A DNA stretch of 64,000 nt from Janthinobacterium lividum (GTDB lineage: Bacteria; Pseudomonadota; Gammaproteobacteria; Burkholderiales; Burkholderiaceae_D): positions 186,001 to 250,000 of the forward strand of contig NZ_JAAOLY010000006.1 of assembly GCF_011601275.1 (NCBI RefSeq). Reading direction: 5' to 3'. A program made the position numbers and the translations under genes. Each line of letters starts with the position of its first letter. The first letter of the stretch is position 1. A model generated the notes under the pieces. That model saw only the letters and a list, made by a program, of their open reading frames with translations, did not search any database and was not told where the DNA came from. Of the stretch, positions 9,469 through 19,490 are shown one piece after another.

Positions 9469-10560
9469 TCAGCGTCCGGCAAACTCGTTCAGATAATTCA
9501 CAAGGGCTTGCACGCCCTCGATCGGCATCGCGTTATAGATCGATGCACGCATGCCGCCGACGGACTTGTGGCCCTTCAGTTGCAGCAGGCCGCGCTGCTT
9601 GGCGCCGGCCAGGAATGCGTCGTTCAGACTTTCATCGCGCAGATAGAACGGGATGGTCATGCGCGAGCGGTATGCGGGCTCGACCCGGTTCTGGTAGAAA
9701 TCGTCCGCATCGAGCGCTGCGTACAGCAGAGCCGCTTTCTCAATATTACGCTGTTCCATGGCCGCAACGCCACCCTGGCGTTTGAGCCACTGGAAAACCA
9801 GGCCGGCGATATAGATGCCATAGGTGGGCGGCGTGTTGTACATCGACTCATGTTCGGCCACGATGGTCCAGTCGAAAGCGGACGGGCAGATCGGCAGCGC
9901 CTTGCCCAGCAAGTCTTCGCGCACGATGACGAGGGTCAGGCCGGCCGGGCCGATATTTTTCTGCGCGCCGCCAAAGATCACGCCGTATTGCGACACGTCG
10001 ATCACGCGCGACAGAATGTGCGAGGACATGTCGGCCACGATGGTGGTCCCTGCCGGCACGTTCGGCGCCTGCTGGAATTCCACGCCGTCGATGGTTTCAT
10101 TGGTGCAGATGTGCAGGTAGGCGGCGCCTGGCGTCAGCTTCCATTCGGAGACGGGCGGCACGCCCGTGAAATGGGCGGCCTTCGACGACGCGGCCACGTT
10201 GACATTGGCGTACTTGGCCGCTTCCTGGATCGACTTTCCCGACCACGAACCCGTGTGCACGAAGTCGACGGTGGCCGGCTGCTGCGCGGCCAGGCCCGCC
10301 AGGTTCATCGGGATGATGGCGTTCTCGCCCAGGCCACCGCCCTGCAGGAACAGGATCTTGTAGTTGTCGGGCACGGCCAGCAGTTCGCGCAGATCGGCCA
10401 CGGCTTGCTTGTAGATGGACATGAATTCGGGACCACGGTGGCTCATTTCCATCACCGACATGCCGCTGCCATGCCAGTCCTGCATCTCGGCGGCCGCTTG
10501 CGCCAGCACTTCCTTGGGCAGGACGGCGGGGCCGGCTGAAAAATTGTAGATATGGGTCAC
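9469..10560 (-). CDS. serC: Phosphoserine aminotransferase
   Basis: This 363-aa PLP enzyme begins [14 protein letters not shown], the standard SerC start. It contains [15 protein letters not shown] around the cofactor lysine and [11 protein letters not shown] near the C-terminus. It makes phosphoserine from 3-phosphohydroxypyruvate and also acts in pyridoxal phosphate synthesis. The start is GTG at 10560 with AAGGA eight bases upstream. It heads the serC-pheA-hisC-tyrA-aroA run. Confidence 0.96.
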   Translation of the reverse strand: MTHIYNFSAGPAVLPKEVLAQAAAEMQDWHGSGMSVMEMSHRGPEFMSIYKQAVADLRELLAVPDNYKILFLQGGGLGENAIIPMNLAGLAAQQPATVDFVHTGSWSGKSIQEAAKYANVNVAASSKAAHFTGVPPVSEWKLTPGAAYLHICTNETIDGVEFQQAPNVPAGTTIVADMSSHILSRVIDVSQYGVIFGGAQKNIGPAGLTLVIVREDLLGKALPICPSAFDWTIVAEHESMYNTPPTYGIYIAGLVFQWLKRQGGVAAMEQRNIEKAALLYAALDADDFYQNRVEPAYRSRMTIPFYLRDESLNDAFLAGAKQRGLLQLKGHKSVGGMRASIYNAMPIEGVQALVNYLNEFAGR

Positions 10561-10587
10561 GATATGGTCCTTGGCAAAATGGGAATC

Positions 10588-11172
10588 TTATTGGGGCGAC
10601 TGCGTGGCCGCCCGCATGACCTGGTCAAGCACGGCATTCACGCGGGGGATCAGCACGCGCTGGCTGATGGCCATCGATTCGGCCGACAGTTGCGGCATGG
10701 TGGCCAGCATCTTGCGGCCCAGCGGCGTCTTGTAGAAGGCCGTCAGCTGCTCGACTTCCGGCACCGTGTAAAAACGCGCGTACAGGGGGACCATTTCGTC
10801 GCCCAGCTCGTCGATCAGGGTCGGGTCGGCCAGTACCTGCGTCAGGGTGGCGATGGCCAGGGGGATTTCTTCCTCGGCGCTGGCCAGCGCGCGCGCCTTG
10901 CGCTGCTCGTCCAGTTTCGGGTTGCTGTTGATTTGCTGCTGCGCCGACTGGCGGATCATGGCGGGCACCGATTGCAGCATCTGGTCGAAGATGCTGCGCG
11001 TCAGTTGCGGGAACTGCATCGCGTCGAGCATGCGCCGCACGGCCACTTTCATGGCGGGGCTGGGCGCCGCCTGGCGGGCCGGCGTGGCTTGCGTGCTCTG
11101 GGCCAGAGCCGGCAGGGTCGCGAGAAAGGCCAGCGAAAACGCGGCGAAGAAGGTGGCGACGATTTTTCTCAT
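10588..11172 (-). CDS. DUF2059 secreted protein
   Basis: The product has 194 aa. A signal peptide (RKIVATFFAAFSLAFLATLPALAQ) has a likely AQ cleavage at residue 25. The rest is helical, with a conserved DUF2059-like core around FYTVPEVEQLTAFYKTPLGRKML (about 130-152). Function is unknown; the family is periplasmic. It lies between gyrA and serC, 27 bases before the serC start, a placement I recall from related genomes. A shared transcript with serC is likely. Confidence 0.8.
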   Translation of the reverse strand: MRKIVATFFAAFSLAFLATLPALAQSTQATPARQAAPSPAMKVAVRRMLDAMQFPQLTRSIFDQMLQSVPAMIRQSAQQQINSNPKLDEQRKARALASAEEEIPLAIATLTQVLADPTLIDELGDEMVPLYARFYTVPEVEQLTAFYKTPLGRKMLATMPQLSAESMAISQRVLIPRVNAVLDQVMRAATQSPQ

Positions 11173-11248
11173 GGCATGCGGGACTTTATAAAAGCGGGGA
11201 ACAAGTGGGACATGCAGGCTGGCGCCGCAACTGGCGCGCCAATAGCAA

Positions 11249-11273
11249 TTGGGGCTCCCGAAAGAGCCCCAAT
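11249..11273 (-). terminator. Terminator hairpin after gyrA
   Basis: GGGGCTC and GAGCCCC, extended by flanking ATT/AAT, form a 10-bp stem just past the gyrA stop. The thymine tract on the minus strand is short and mixed, so efficiency is uncertain. Confidence 0.6.
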
Positions 11274-11277
11274 CATC

Positions 11278-13956
11278 TTACTCCGGCTGGGCCGGATCGA
11301 CAGGATCGGCCGGTTCAGCCGCCGCCGGCGCAGGCGCGGCGTCCGCCTCCGTCGTCAGCTCGACTTCGTCGATATCCGTTTCCACCACGCGCTGCAGGCC
11401 GGACAGCTTGGTGCCGTCTTCCACGGCGATCAGGGTCACGCCCTGCGTCGCGCGGCCCATCTCGCGGATTTCCGACACGCGGGTGCGGATCAATACGCCA
11501 CCGGTGGTGATCAGCATGATTTCATCGCTGGTATCGACCAGGGTCGCGGCAACCACTTTACCGTTGCGCTCGCTGGTCTGGATGGCGATCATGCCTTTCG
11601 TGCCACGGCCATGGCGCGTGTACTCGGTGATCGGCGTACGCTTGCCGTAGCCGTTTTCCGTGGCCGTCAGCACCGACTGCTGCTCGTTCTCGGCCACCAG
11701 CAGCGCGATCACGTGCTGGCCTTCTTCCAGGTTCATGCCGCGCACGCCGCGCGCCGTACGGCCCATCGGACGCACGTCGTTTTCGTCGAAGCGCACTGCC
11801 TTGCCCGAATCGGAGAACAGCATCACGTCGTGCTGGCCGTCGGTCAGCGCCGCGCCGATCAGGAAGTCGCCGTCGTCCAGGTCGACCGCGATGATGCCGG
11901 CCTTGCGTGGATTGCTGAAGTCCTTCAGCGGCGTCTTTTTCACGGTACCGAGGCTGGTCGACATGAAGACGTAATGGTCTTCCGGGAACGTGCGGTTCTC
12001 GCCCGACAGCGGCAGGATCACGGTGATCTTTTCGTTGTCCTGCAGCGGGAACATGTTGACGATCGGCTTGCCGCGCGAATTGCGCGAGCCTTGCGGCACT
12101 TCCCACACCTTCAGCCAGTACATGCGGCCACGATCCGAGAAGCACAGGATGTAGTCGTGCGTGTTGGCAATGAACAGCTGGTCGATCCAGTCTTCCTCTT
12201 TCGTCGCCATCGCCTGCTTGCCGCGGCCGCCGCGCTTCTGCGCGCGGTATTCGGTGATCGGCTGGGCCTTCATGTAGCCGGTGTGCGACAGGGTCACGAC
12301 CATGTCCTGCGGCGTGATCAGGTCTTCCGTTTCCAGGTCGGTGGCGTTCAACTCGATCTGCGAGCGGCGCACGTCCTTATTGCCGGCGCCGTATTCGTTC
12401 TTCGCCGCCGTCATTTCATCGGTGATGATGACGGTGACGCGTTCCGGCTTGGCCAGGATGTCGAGCAAGTCGGCGATATGTTCCATCACGTCCTTGTACT
12501 CGTTGACGATCTTGTCCTGTTCCAGGCCGGTCAGGCGCTGCAGGCGCATCTGCAGAATTTCCTGCGCCTGGTCGTCCGACAGCTTGTACAGGCCATCCGT
12601 CTGCATGCCGTAGTGCTTCGGCAGGTTTTCCGGACGGTAGGCGTCCACGCCGCCCGGCGTCGTGCCGTCGCCCGTGCGGGCTAGCATTTCACGCACGACG
12701 GACGAATCCCAGGCCTTGGCCATCAGCTCGACCTTGGCGATCGGCGGCGTCGGCGCGGCCTTGATGATGGCGATGAAGTCATCGATGTTGGCCAGCGCGA
12801 CCGCCAGGCCTTCGAGCACGTGGCCGCGTTCGCGCGCCTTGCGCAGTTCGAACACGGTACGGCGCGTAACCACTTCGCGGCGGTGCGACAGGAAGCATTG
12901 CAGCATCTGCTTGAGGTTCAGCAGCTTGGGCTGGCCATCGACCAGGGCCACCATGTTCATGCCGAAGGTGTCTTGCAACTGGGTCTGCTTGTACAGGTTG
13001 TTGAGCACCACTTCCGGCACTTCGCCCCGCTTCAGCTCGATCACAACGCGCATGCCCGACTTGTCGGACTCGTCGCGGATGTCGGAAATGCCGTCGAGCT
13101 TCTTGTCGCGCACGTTTTCAGCGATGCGTTCCAGCAAGGATTTCTTGTTGACCTGGAATGGCAGCTCGTCGACGATGATGGCGATGCGGCCGCCATCCTT
13201 GCCGTATTCTTCGAAGTGGGTCTTGGCGCGCATGACGACGCGGCCGCGGCCCGTGCGGTAGCCGTCGCGCACGCCGGACACGCCATAGATGATGCCGGCC
13301 GTCGGGAAGTCCGGCGCCGGAATCAGCTCGATCAATTCATCGATCGTGCAATCGGGATTGCGCAGCACGTGCAGCGCGCCGTCGATGACTTCGGTGATGT
13401 TATGTGGCGGAATGTTCGTCGCCATGCCGACGGCGATACCGGACGAGCCATTGATCAGCAGGTTCGGGATACGCGTCGGCAAGACCGTCGGTTCCTTTTC
13501 CTTGCCGTCGTAGTTGGGCTGGAAGTCGACGGTATCCTTGTCGATATCGGCCAGCAGCTCGCTGGCGATCTTGTCCAGGCGGCACTCGGTGTAACGCATC
13601 GCCGCGGCGCCGTCGCCGTCGACGGAACCGAAGTTGCCCTGGCCATCGACGAGCATGTAGCGCAGCGAAAAATCCTGCGCCATGCGCACCAGCGTGTCGT
13701 AGATCGAGGCATCGCCGTGGGGATGGTATTTACCCATGGTTTCGCCGACCACGCGGGCGCACTTGACGTAAGGGCGGTTCCACACGTTATTCATTTCATG
13801 CATCGCGAACAAGACGCGGCGGTGCACTGGCTTCAAGCCATCGCGCGCATCGGGCAAGGCGCGACCGACGATCACGCTCATGGCGTAATCGAGGTAGCTC
13901 TTGCGCATCTCTTCTTCGAGGGAAATAGGAATTGTTTCTTTTGCGAATTGATCCAT
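11278..13956 (-). CDS. gyrA: DNA gyrase subunit A
   Basis: The product has 892 aa. The winged-helix domain contains the catalytic tyrosine in AAMRYTE (about residue 122), followed by the tower, coiled coil and C-terminal beta-pinwheel with the GyrA box QKRGGRGK. The tail is long and acidic, rich in alanine and proline. With GyrB it introduces negative supercoils. The quinolone region reads HGDASIYD, so residue 83 in E. coli numbering is alanine while Asp87 is kept. The 655-base upstream gap separates it from the divergent ompA gene. Confidence 0.97.
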   Translation of the reverse strand: MDQFAKETIPISLEEEMRKSYLDYAMSVIVGRALPDARDGLKPVHRRVLFAMHEMNNVWNRPYVKCARVVGETMGKYHPHGDASIYDTLVRMAQDFSLRYMLVDGQGNFGSVDGDGAAAMRYTECRLDKIASELLADIDKDTVDFQPNYDGKEKEPTVLPTRIPNLLINGSSGIAVGMATNIPPHNITEVIDGALHVLRNPDCTIDELIELIPAPDFPTAGIIYGVSGVRDGYRTGRGRVVMRAKTHFEEYGKDGGRIAIIVDELPFQVNKKSLLERIAENVRDKKLDGISDIRDESDKSGMRVVIELKRGEVPEVVLNNLYKQTQLQDTFGMNMVALVDGQPKLLNLKQMLQCFLSHRREVVTRRTVFELRKARERGHVLEGLAVALANIDDFIAIIKAAPTPPIAKVELMAKAWDSSVVREMLARTGDGTTPGGVDAYRPENLPKHYGMQTDGLYKLSDDQAQEILQMRLQRLTGLEQDKIVNEYKDVMEHIADLLDILAKPERVTVIITDEMTAAKNEYGAGNKDVRRSQIELNATDLETEDLITPQDMVVTLSHTGYMKAQPITEYRAQKRGGRGKQAMATKEEDWIDQLFIANTHDYILCFSDRGRMYWLKVWEVPQGSRNSRGKPIVNMFPLQDNEKITVILPLSGENRTFPEDHYVFMSTSLGTVKKTPLKDFSNPRKAGIIAVDLDDGDFLIGAALTDGQHDVMLFSDSGKAVRFDENDVRPMGRTARGVRGMNLEEGQHVIALLVAENEQQSVLTATENGYGKRTPITEYTRHGRGTKGMIAIQTSERNGKVVAATLVDTSDEIMLITTGGVLIRTRVSEIREMGRATQGVTLIAVEDGTKLSGLQRVVETDIDEVELTTEADAAPAPAAAEPADPVDPAQPE

Positions 13957-14612
13957 TGGCGGTTCGACTGATCTCAGGCTGTGGTTAACTTATCTGTTAC
14001 GCAATGTATGACGCAATACTGCATATCCTGGGTGGCTGTCGGCGTGGACGCCGCGCCGCGCGCTGCTGGCGTGGCCCGGCTTCCATGTCGCAGAGTGCCT
14101 GAACAAATCGGCGGGCTGGCGGCGCGGCCAGTACGGGTACCGCAAGGGTACGTGCTGGCCATGCCGTGCCGCCGTGCGCATTTGCTCGACACTCTTAACA
14201 GTCAAGCGCACGATTTTAGCATGCGCGCCCAGCTACCTGTACAAATTGGCCATACCGGCAAGATTGGCAGTTTGCACCGGAGCCGTGCATGTTGCACTGT
14301 CGATAATGCACAATGGCAATGTCAGTTCAAGACACCTGCCCTTAAAAGAGGCAAAAAAAGCGATCAATTGTTACAGACGCGTTACAAATGGGCATTTTCG
14401 TTGCGCAAAAACAACGCACGGTCTAAAATCGGGCAAGCTTTGATTTAACCACGGTCGTGTGCCCCTGATGCGTGTGGCAAAATGACTGGGAAGTTAATTG
14501 CTAGTTTCGCAATCTGAAACGAGCGCATATGGTCTACATGATAAAATCTTGGCACGTAGCACCAGTAGCGCAGTGTTGTTCTGCGGATATCACCCCCCGA
14601 AAGGAAAAAAGA
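13957..14612. other. Divergent gyrA-ompA intergenic region
   Basis: This 656-base gap carries no convincing gene on either strand. Its ompA-proximal half is AT-richer than its surroundings. It must hold the gyrA promoter and the long ompA leader. One candidate ompA promoter is listed separately; I could not place the gyrA promoter with confidence. Confidence 0.6.
14401..14429 (+). promoter_or_regulatory. Candidate sigma-70 promoter for ompA
   Basis: TTGCGC at 14401-14406 and TAAAAT at 14424-14429 are 17 bases apart. Transcription would begin near 14436 and give a leader of about 175 bases, in keeping with the long leaders of ompA mRNAs. Confidence 0.45.
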
Positions 14613-15323
14613 ATGAATAAATTTGTAACGCTGTTTTTCGCTGCATCCGCAGTGATTGCTGGCTCGGCTTCGGCCCAAACCCCAACCTCCCCACCATTCG
14701 CGCCAGTTACCACTGACATCAAAGCACCAAGCCCAAAAAGCGCTTACGTGCAAGATGCCCGCGGCGTCATCGTGCGTGACCCATTCGGCCTGTGCTGGCG
14801 TACCGGCTACTGGACACCTGCTGACGCAGTGCCAGGTTGCGACGTACCACTGTGCGTAGAGCCAGAAACCCTGCAAGACGGCAAATGCGTGGCTCCTCCA
14901 GCACCAGTCGTACCTGCTCCAGCACCAGCACCAGTCGTGCCAGTGCCAGTCGTAGTTGCTCCTACCTCGGAAAAAGTCAGCTTCGCTGCTGATGCATTCT
15001 TCGATTTCGACAAAGCTACGCTGAAGCCAGAAGGCAAAGCCAAGCTGGACGAGCTGGCCGCGCAACTGGGTGGCATCAACCTGGAAGTCATCATCGCTGT
15101 GGGTCACACCGACTCCGTCGGCACCGATGCTTACAACCAAAAACTGTCGGTACGTCGTGCTGATGCTGTCAAAGCCTACCTGGTCAACAAAGGCGTTGAA
15201 AGCAACCGCGTGTACACCGAAGGCAAAGGCGAAAAACAACCTGTTGCTGATAACAAAACTGCCGAAGGCCGTGCGAAAAACCGTCGCGTGGAAATCGAAG
15301 TTGTTGGTACCCGCAACAAGTAA
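14613..15323 (+). CDS. ompA: OmpA-family outer-membrane protein
   Basis: The product has 236 aa. The signal peptide is NKFVTLFFAASAVIAGSASAQ. A short region of about 70 residues contains four cysteines and GLCWRTGYW, followed by a Pro-Ala-Val linker near residues 95-115. The C-terminal OmpA domain has FDFDKATLKPEGKAKLDEL, VGHTDSVGTDAYNQKLS and AEGRAKNRRVEIEV, which bind peptidoglycan. The N-terminal region is too short for an eight-stranded barrel, so it is a short OmpA-like protein. ATG at 14613 has AAGGA eight bases before it. Codon use looks like that of a highly expressed gene. Confidence 0.92.
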   Translation: MNKFVTLFFAASAVIAGSASAQTPTSPPFAPVTTDIKAPSPKSAYVQDARGVIVRDPFGLCWRTGYWTPADAVPGCDVPLCVEPETLQDGKCVAPPAPVVPAPAPAPVVPVPVVVAPTSEKVSFAADAFFDFDKATLKPEGKAKLDELAAQLGGINLEVIIAVGHTDSVGTDAYNQKLSVRRADAVKAYLVNKGVESNRVYTEGKGEKQPVADNKTAEGRAKNRRVEIEVVGTRNK

Positions 15324-15376
15324 TTGCTGAACCCCTGGACTTGCCGCAAGTCATCGCGCAAGTCAAGACCAGCATG

Positions 15377-15405
15377 AAAAACCCCGCCACGGCGGGGTTT
15401 TTTTT
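15377..15405 (+). terminator. Rho-independent terminator after ompA
   Basis: CCCCGCC and GGCGGGG form a tight GC stem, flanked by AAAAA on the left and followed by eight thymines. It ends the ompA transcript and also pairs well on the opposite strand. Confidence 0.92.
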
Positions 15406-15450
15406 CGTCCGTGGCTGCCCAATTGTAAAATTGCCGCTATTATTCGACCT

Positions 15451-16146
15451 ATGAACGCCGACCCTCTCGAAATCCAAAAATTCAGTGAGCTGGCCCACCG
15501 CTGGTGGGACCCCACTTCCGAGTTTCGTCCCCTGCACGAAATTAACCCCCTGCGCCTGGAATGGATCAATGCGAAAGTGCCGCTGGCCGGCAAGCGCGTG
15601 ATCGACATCGGCTGCGGCGGCGGCATCCTGGCCGAGTCGATGGCCCGCAAGGGCGCCGACGTGACGGGCATCGACCTGTCCGACAAGGCCTTGAAAGTTG
15701 CCGACCTGCACAGTCTGGAATCAGGTGCCAAGGTGCGCTACAAGCTGATCGCCGCCGAAGCCATGGCCGAGGAAGAGCCGGGCCAGTACGACGTCGTGAC
15801 CTGCATGGAAATGCTCGAGCACGTGCCGGACCCCGCCGCCATCGTCAAGGCTTGCGCCGCGCTGGTCAAACCGGGCGGACACGTGTTCCTGTCGACCCTG
15901 AACCGCAATCCGAAAGCGTATCTGTTCGCCATCCTGGGCGCCGAATACCTGTTGCGTCTGTTGCCGAAAGGCACGCACGACTATGACAAATTCATTACCC
16001 CGGCCGAACTGTCGCAATACCTGCGCAGCGCTGGCCTGGACATCAACGGCATGCGCGGCATGGGCTACAATCCGCTGACCAAGATTTACTCACTTAATAG
16101 CGATACCAGCGTCAATTACCTGGTGGCCTGCACCCGGCCGCTGTAA
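15451..16146 (+). CDS. ubiG: 3-demethylubiquinol / polyprenyl-6-hydroxyphenol O-methyltransferase
   Basis: This 231-aa class I SAM methyltransferase begins with the UbiG-type region [26 protein letters not shown]. Motif I is [16 protein letters not shown] near residues 50-65, and [13 protein letters not shown] follows near residue 115. UbiG carries out both O-methylations of ubiquinone synthesis at the inner membrane. It is followed by a terminator and then gph, which is its usual neighbour. Confidence 0.95.
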   Translation: MNADPLEIQKFSELAHRWWDPTSEFRPLHEINPLRLEWINAKVPLAGKRVIDIGCGGGILAESMARKGADVTGIDLSDKALKVADLHSLESGAKVRYKLIAAEAMAEEEPGQYDVVTCMEMLEHVPDPAAIVKACAALVKPGGHVFLSTLNRNPKAYLFAILGAEYLLRLLPKGTHDYDKFITPAELSQYLRSAGLDINGMRGMGYNPLTKIYSLNSDTSVNYLVACTRPL

Positions 16147-16162
16147 CCATCACGCACAATAC

Positions 16163-16187
16163 AAGGCGGCTGCGGCCGCCATTTTTC
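16163..16187 (+). terminator. Hairpin terminator between ubiG and gph
   Basis: GGCGGC and GCCGCC pair around TGCG and are followed by ATTTTTC. The stem is short but GC-rich, so partial termination after ubiG is plausible. Confidence 0.6.
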
Positions 16188-16214
16188 ATTCCCACTTGAC
16201 ACACTTTGCCCGCC

Positions 16215-16919
16215 ATGATCACTGACCATCTGCCAGCCCCGCGCGCCATCCTGTTCGACCTCGACGGCACCCTGGCCGACACCGCGCCCGACCTGGCAGC
16301 GGCCATCAACCTGCTGCGCGCGCGCGCCGGCCTGGCGCCGACCCCGTATGAAGTGCTGCGCCCCACGGCCTCGGCCGGCGCGCGCGGCATGATAGGCGCG
16401 TCGTATGGGATAGCTCCTGGCGAAAGCGGTTACGAAGCCCTGAAAGACGGTTTCCTGAACAATTACGAAGCGGCCCTGGCCGTGGAAAGTCGCTTGTTCG
16501 ACGGCATCCCCGCCATGCTGGAAGGCCTGCAAGCTCTGGGCCTGGCCTGGGGCGTCGTCACCAACAAAGCCGCCCGCTTCACCGACCCGCTGGTCGGCCA
16601 GATCGGCCTGGGCGCCGCCGGCTGCGTGATCTCGGGCGACACCATGTCCCACCCGAAACCGCACCCCGCCCCCCTGCTGGAAGCGGCACGCCGCCTGGAC
16701 CTGGCGCCGGAAGACTGCTGGTACGTGGGCGACGACCTGCGCGACATCCAGGCCGGCCGCGCCGCCGGCATGCGCACGGTCGCCTGCGCCTGGGGCTACT
16801 GCGGCCCCGTCGAACCGCAGCACTGGAACGCGGACCATTTGCTCGATACGCCTCTGGCGTTGCTGGAACTGGTGACCGGCGCGGTGAAGGCGGCACAGGA
16901 GCGGCAGTTGGCGGCTTGA
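16215..16919 (+). CDS. gph: Phosphoglycolate phosphatase, HAD family
   Basis: This 234-aa HAD hydrolase has motif I ILFDLDGTLADTAPDL (residues 12-27), a helical cap, motif II in GVVTNK near residue 118, and motif III/IV in CWYVGDDLRDIQAGRAAGM. It removes phosphate from 2-phosphoglycolate formed by DNA repair. A related MurNAc-6-P phosphatase (MupP) role is possible, because the two subfamilies are hard to separate by eye. ATG at 16215 is used; a TTG lies three codons upstream. Confidence 0.85.
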   Translation: MITDHLPAPRAILFDLDGTLADTAPDLAAAINLLRARAGLAPTPYEVLRPTASAGARGMIGASYGIAPGESGYEALKDGFLNNYEAALAVESRLFDGIPAMLEGLQALGLAWGVVTNKAARFTDPLVGQIGLGAAGCVISGDTMSHPKPHPAPLLEAARRLDLAPEDCWYVGDDLRDIQAGRAAGMRTVACAWGYCGPVEPQHWNADHLLDTPLALLELVTGAVKAAQERQLAA

Positions 16920-16993
16920 TGGCTTGAAACTGCGTCTGACAGGCTGTATATCCATTACTGCGAATGCATCATGCAAGAGTAGGCAGATTGCGC

Positions 16994-16999
16994 TACAAT
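16994..16999 (+). promoter_or_regulatory. Candidate -10 box of ssrA
   Basis: TACAAT sits 12 bases before the mature tmRNA 5' end, as expected for a short pre-tmRNA leader. The -35 region about 17 bases upstream (TGCAAG) is poor. Confidence 0.4.
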
Positions 17000-17010
17000 G
17001 AAGGTTCTGT

Positions 17011-17371
17011 GGGGACGACCTGGTTTCGACGTGGGTTGCAAAGCAGCGCAGGGCATACCGAGGGCGGGCTACCTCGTAAATACAACCTGAAAAAACTTAA
17101 CTGCAAACGATAACTCGTACGCACTGGCAGCTTAATCGCTGTTAGCTCTAGAACACCTCGTCCCTGGGGTGGGCCGTCAAAAGCTCTAGAGTCATTTACA
17201 GGGACTCGTCGTATGCTGGGTTACTTAGCGTCCGACTAAATAATAGGTAACTCGCTTGCCCATAACGTGCACATCCGTGCTGGCTGAGTTAAATTAAATG
17301 ATAGTGCTAAGTATGTAGAACTGTCTGTAGAGTGCTTGCGGACGCGGGTTCGATTCCCGCCGTCTCCACCA
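17011..17371 (+). ncRNA. ssrA: Transfer-messenger RNA (tmRNA)
   Basis: The RNA begins GGGGACGACCTGGTTTCGAC and ends GGTTCGATTCCCGCCGTCTCC followed by ACCA. The two ends pair as the tRNA-like acceptor stem, and the T-arm TTCGATTC is intact. It is a one-piece tmRNA of about 361 nt. The tag frame starts with the resume codon GCA at 17103 and ends with TAA at 17133-17135. It encodes ANDNSYALAA, whose ALAA end is recognised by ClpXP. tmRNA rescues stalled ribosomes with SmpB, which is not in this window. The 3' end is a common integration target. Confidence 0.97.
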
Positions 17372-17374
17372 CCG

Positions 17375-17426
17375 AATAAATAAAAAGGGCTTCCCCGTTT
17401 TGGCGGGGAGGCCCTTTTTATTTATT
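17375..17426 (+). terminator. Rho-independent terminator of ssrA
   Basis: AAAAAGGGCTTCCCC and GGGGAGGCCCTTTTT form a long stem around a short loop. The arms extend further with AATAAATA/TATTTATT, and thymines follow the stem. Confidence 0.93.
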
Positions 17427-17427
17427 C

Positions 17428-17679
17428 AACGTATGCAGAGCGCGGGCGTCGTATCCGCGTCCGGTACGGGCGCGGGGGTTTTGCGGGGCCTTCGGCGAGC
17501 GCAGCTCGACACCGCAAAACCGGGTTGCGCTTGCAAGCGCAACCCTCTCCGATTCGTCTGACTGGCTCTTGCGCCGCAGGCGGTTTTCCTAACAACAACA
17601 TTAGCTGATCAAGCTGTGTGCGAATGCTGGACCAGCCCCCGCCCTATGCCCCTCGCCCTGATAGCTGTCAATATTTTGG
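17428..17679. other. GC-rich palindromic spacer after ssrA
   Basis: No gene is supported here. Two strong inverted repeats occur. GGTTTTGCGG at 17477-17486 pairs with 17512-17521, and 17522-17545 is a perfect 24-bp palindrome with half-site GGGTTGCGCTTG. Base composition changes abruptly from GC-rich to AT-rich near 17690, marking the edge of the foreign segment. Confidence 0.6.
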
Positions 17680-19278
17680 CTACGCGGGAATATGCTTTGA
17701 TATATAAATCTTCGGCTTTAATCCGAAGCTTTTTACAAGTGCTTGCCAAGACTCAATTGCCAATAAAAATTGAATTGAATTCACATCAATTATCTCTTTG
17801 ACATTATTATCAAAAACAAACCATAATGCTGCCCCAGTCAACTCATGGGGAAATTCTATTTCATTTCTCTTAATAAGAATAAGAGAATCTTTAGATTGCT
17901 CTATATTATAAATCAACTCATGATTTGCCTCTGATATTTTTACTGATATTATCTCATTATCCTTATATAAGTCTGCTATTTCTACCTTATACTTAGATTT
18001 TCCTGCTTTCAATGTTTTAATTTGTGTAAGCTGACGATCCAATAATAAATAACCATGATCTTCGCATAGCTTCTTATTGAAGTAGCTCTCCCTATAAAGC
18101 AGCTTATCATCGACATCTACACCAGCAGCAATTGCTAATTCCTTATCAGATTTCCACTTTATAAAATCTTTCTCAATTAAATTTTGCTGCAAAGATATCT
18201 CTATACTACCAATAGAACGTTTCAAATAATCCATAAAAGTCTGATTAAACCTATACCAACTTCCATTTCGCAAGAAATAATGTGATTTATTGTAATCTAT
18301 TGGCGAATCTATTACTTCCTTTATCCCCTTAGTAAATGAACCTCTTTCCTCATTAGAAAATTGAATTCGAATAGAATTGACGTTATCAACTCCTGGATTT
18401 TCAACAAGGAATTCAGTGATATCACTAATATCAAAGCTATTCCCAAGATTTTTACTACACGAAAAACCTTTTCCGGGTAATCTAGCAGAAATACGATAAC
18501 TGTAGTCATGAAATGCAAAGCAAATTGCGATGCCGTAAACTGTAAATTCGTCTATTACTACTTTCCCGCCTTTATTTTTAAGAGAATTAAATAGTATAAC
18601 ATCAAGATCATCAACGATATTATCATCGACTTTTTCGAGTTTTGGGAGCTGTATTATTTCATTTTGCTTTAGATGTGCTTCAATATTATCAAAAATCTCT
18701 GCCAAATCCTTGGGAGACTTATCGATATCCATTTGAATGGAATCTGCAAAAATAATGTTTCGACTCCCCCAAATTTTTTCATTAGATGCTTTTAACTTAA
18801 GATGATCTACCGACTCTCCAGGTTCGTAACTATTAATTTGAAAATTCTCATACGATGATACGTCTTGACGCTTTATCCCAGAAAAGTGGCGGCTTTTCTT
18901 TAAAAGAATAGTTTTTTCTTTTGCCATTCGCACAGCCAACGTAATTCCAAAATCTGGCTGTATAAATTTTGATAAATAAAAGTGTGACTTCCCCAAACTA
19001 ACTGCATATATAGTATTTTTATTTTTTTTATTGCAGCAAAGCAAAACTGCGAAATGGAAGAAATTTTCAGGTTCTTTTATCTCTCCCAAGAAAAAATCCT
19101 TATAAGTCTGCCACCACCAAATCTTATTCCCTTCGACTTTTGATGAAAAATAAAAAGTCATAATGTAATTTCCTGAAGTGCAAGTTTTTTGCTCTTTCAA
19201 TCCAACATTTTCAAGTTTTATTTTTAATAAATCTATTTTTGATTCTTGGATTTTATATATGTTGTACGTATTAGACAT
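17680..19278 (-). CDS. DUF6119/TIGR04141-like sporadically distributed protein
   Basis: This 532-aa protein is much more AT-rich than every neighbour and uses many ATA, AGA and AAA codons, which points to recent transfer. It has no signal peptide or membrane helix. Segments in order resemble what I recall of the TIGR04141 family. They are FGITLAVRMAKE near residue 115, a GSRNIIFADSIQMDI core near 180, HYFLRNGSWYRF near 330, LLLDRQLTQIKT near 415 and VEIADLYKDNEIISVKI near 435. The family's function is poorly known. ATG at 19278 is preferred because TAAGGAAGCT precedes it; ATGs at 19323 and 19317 lack a site. It lies alone after ssrA. A defence or phage-derived role is inference only. Confidence 0.7.
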   Translation of the reverse strand: MSNTYNIYKIQESKIDLLKIKLENVGLKEQKTCTSGNYIMTFYFSSKVEGNKIWWWQTYKDFFLGEIKEPENFFHFAVLLCCNKKNKNTIYAVSLGKSHFYLSKFIQPDFGITLAVRMAKEKTILLKKSRHFSGIKRQDVSSYENFQINSYEPGESVDHLKLKASNEKIWGSRNIIFADSIQMDIDKSPKDLAEIFDNIEAHLKQNEIIQLPKLEKVDDNIVDDLDVILFNSLKNKGGKVVIDEFTVYGIAICFAFHDYSYRISARLPGKGFSCSKNLGNSFDISDITEFLVENPGVDNVNSIRIQFSNEERGSFTKGIKEVIDSPIDYNKSHYFLRNGSWYRFNQTFMDYLKRSIGSIEISLQQNLIEKDFIKWKSDKELAIAAGVDVDDKLLYRESYFNKKLCEDHGYLLLDRQLTQIKTLKAGKSKYKVEIADLYKDNEIISVKISEANHELIYNIEQSKDSLILIKRNEIEFPHELTGAALWFVFDNNVKEIIDVNSIQFLLAIESWQALVKSFGLKPKIYISKHIPA

Positions 19279-19490
19279 AGCTTCCTTATTTTTAAATACT
19301 GATTTTTTATTGTGCATTCTCATGACGGAGTATTAGTCGCAATAAATCCCCAGCAAATCCTGCTTAAAAAATTTTATTTTCTAGCAAAACAAACTTTACA
19401 TTGAGAACTGAAGCTTAAAATACACCAATTGTCACAGAACACACTTTCAGAAATAGCTGTGTCTATTTTTCTACAATTTTAGGGGAATAA

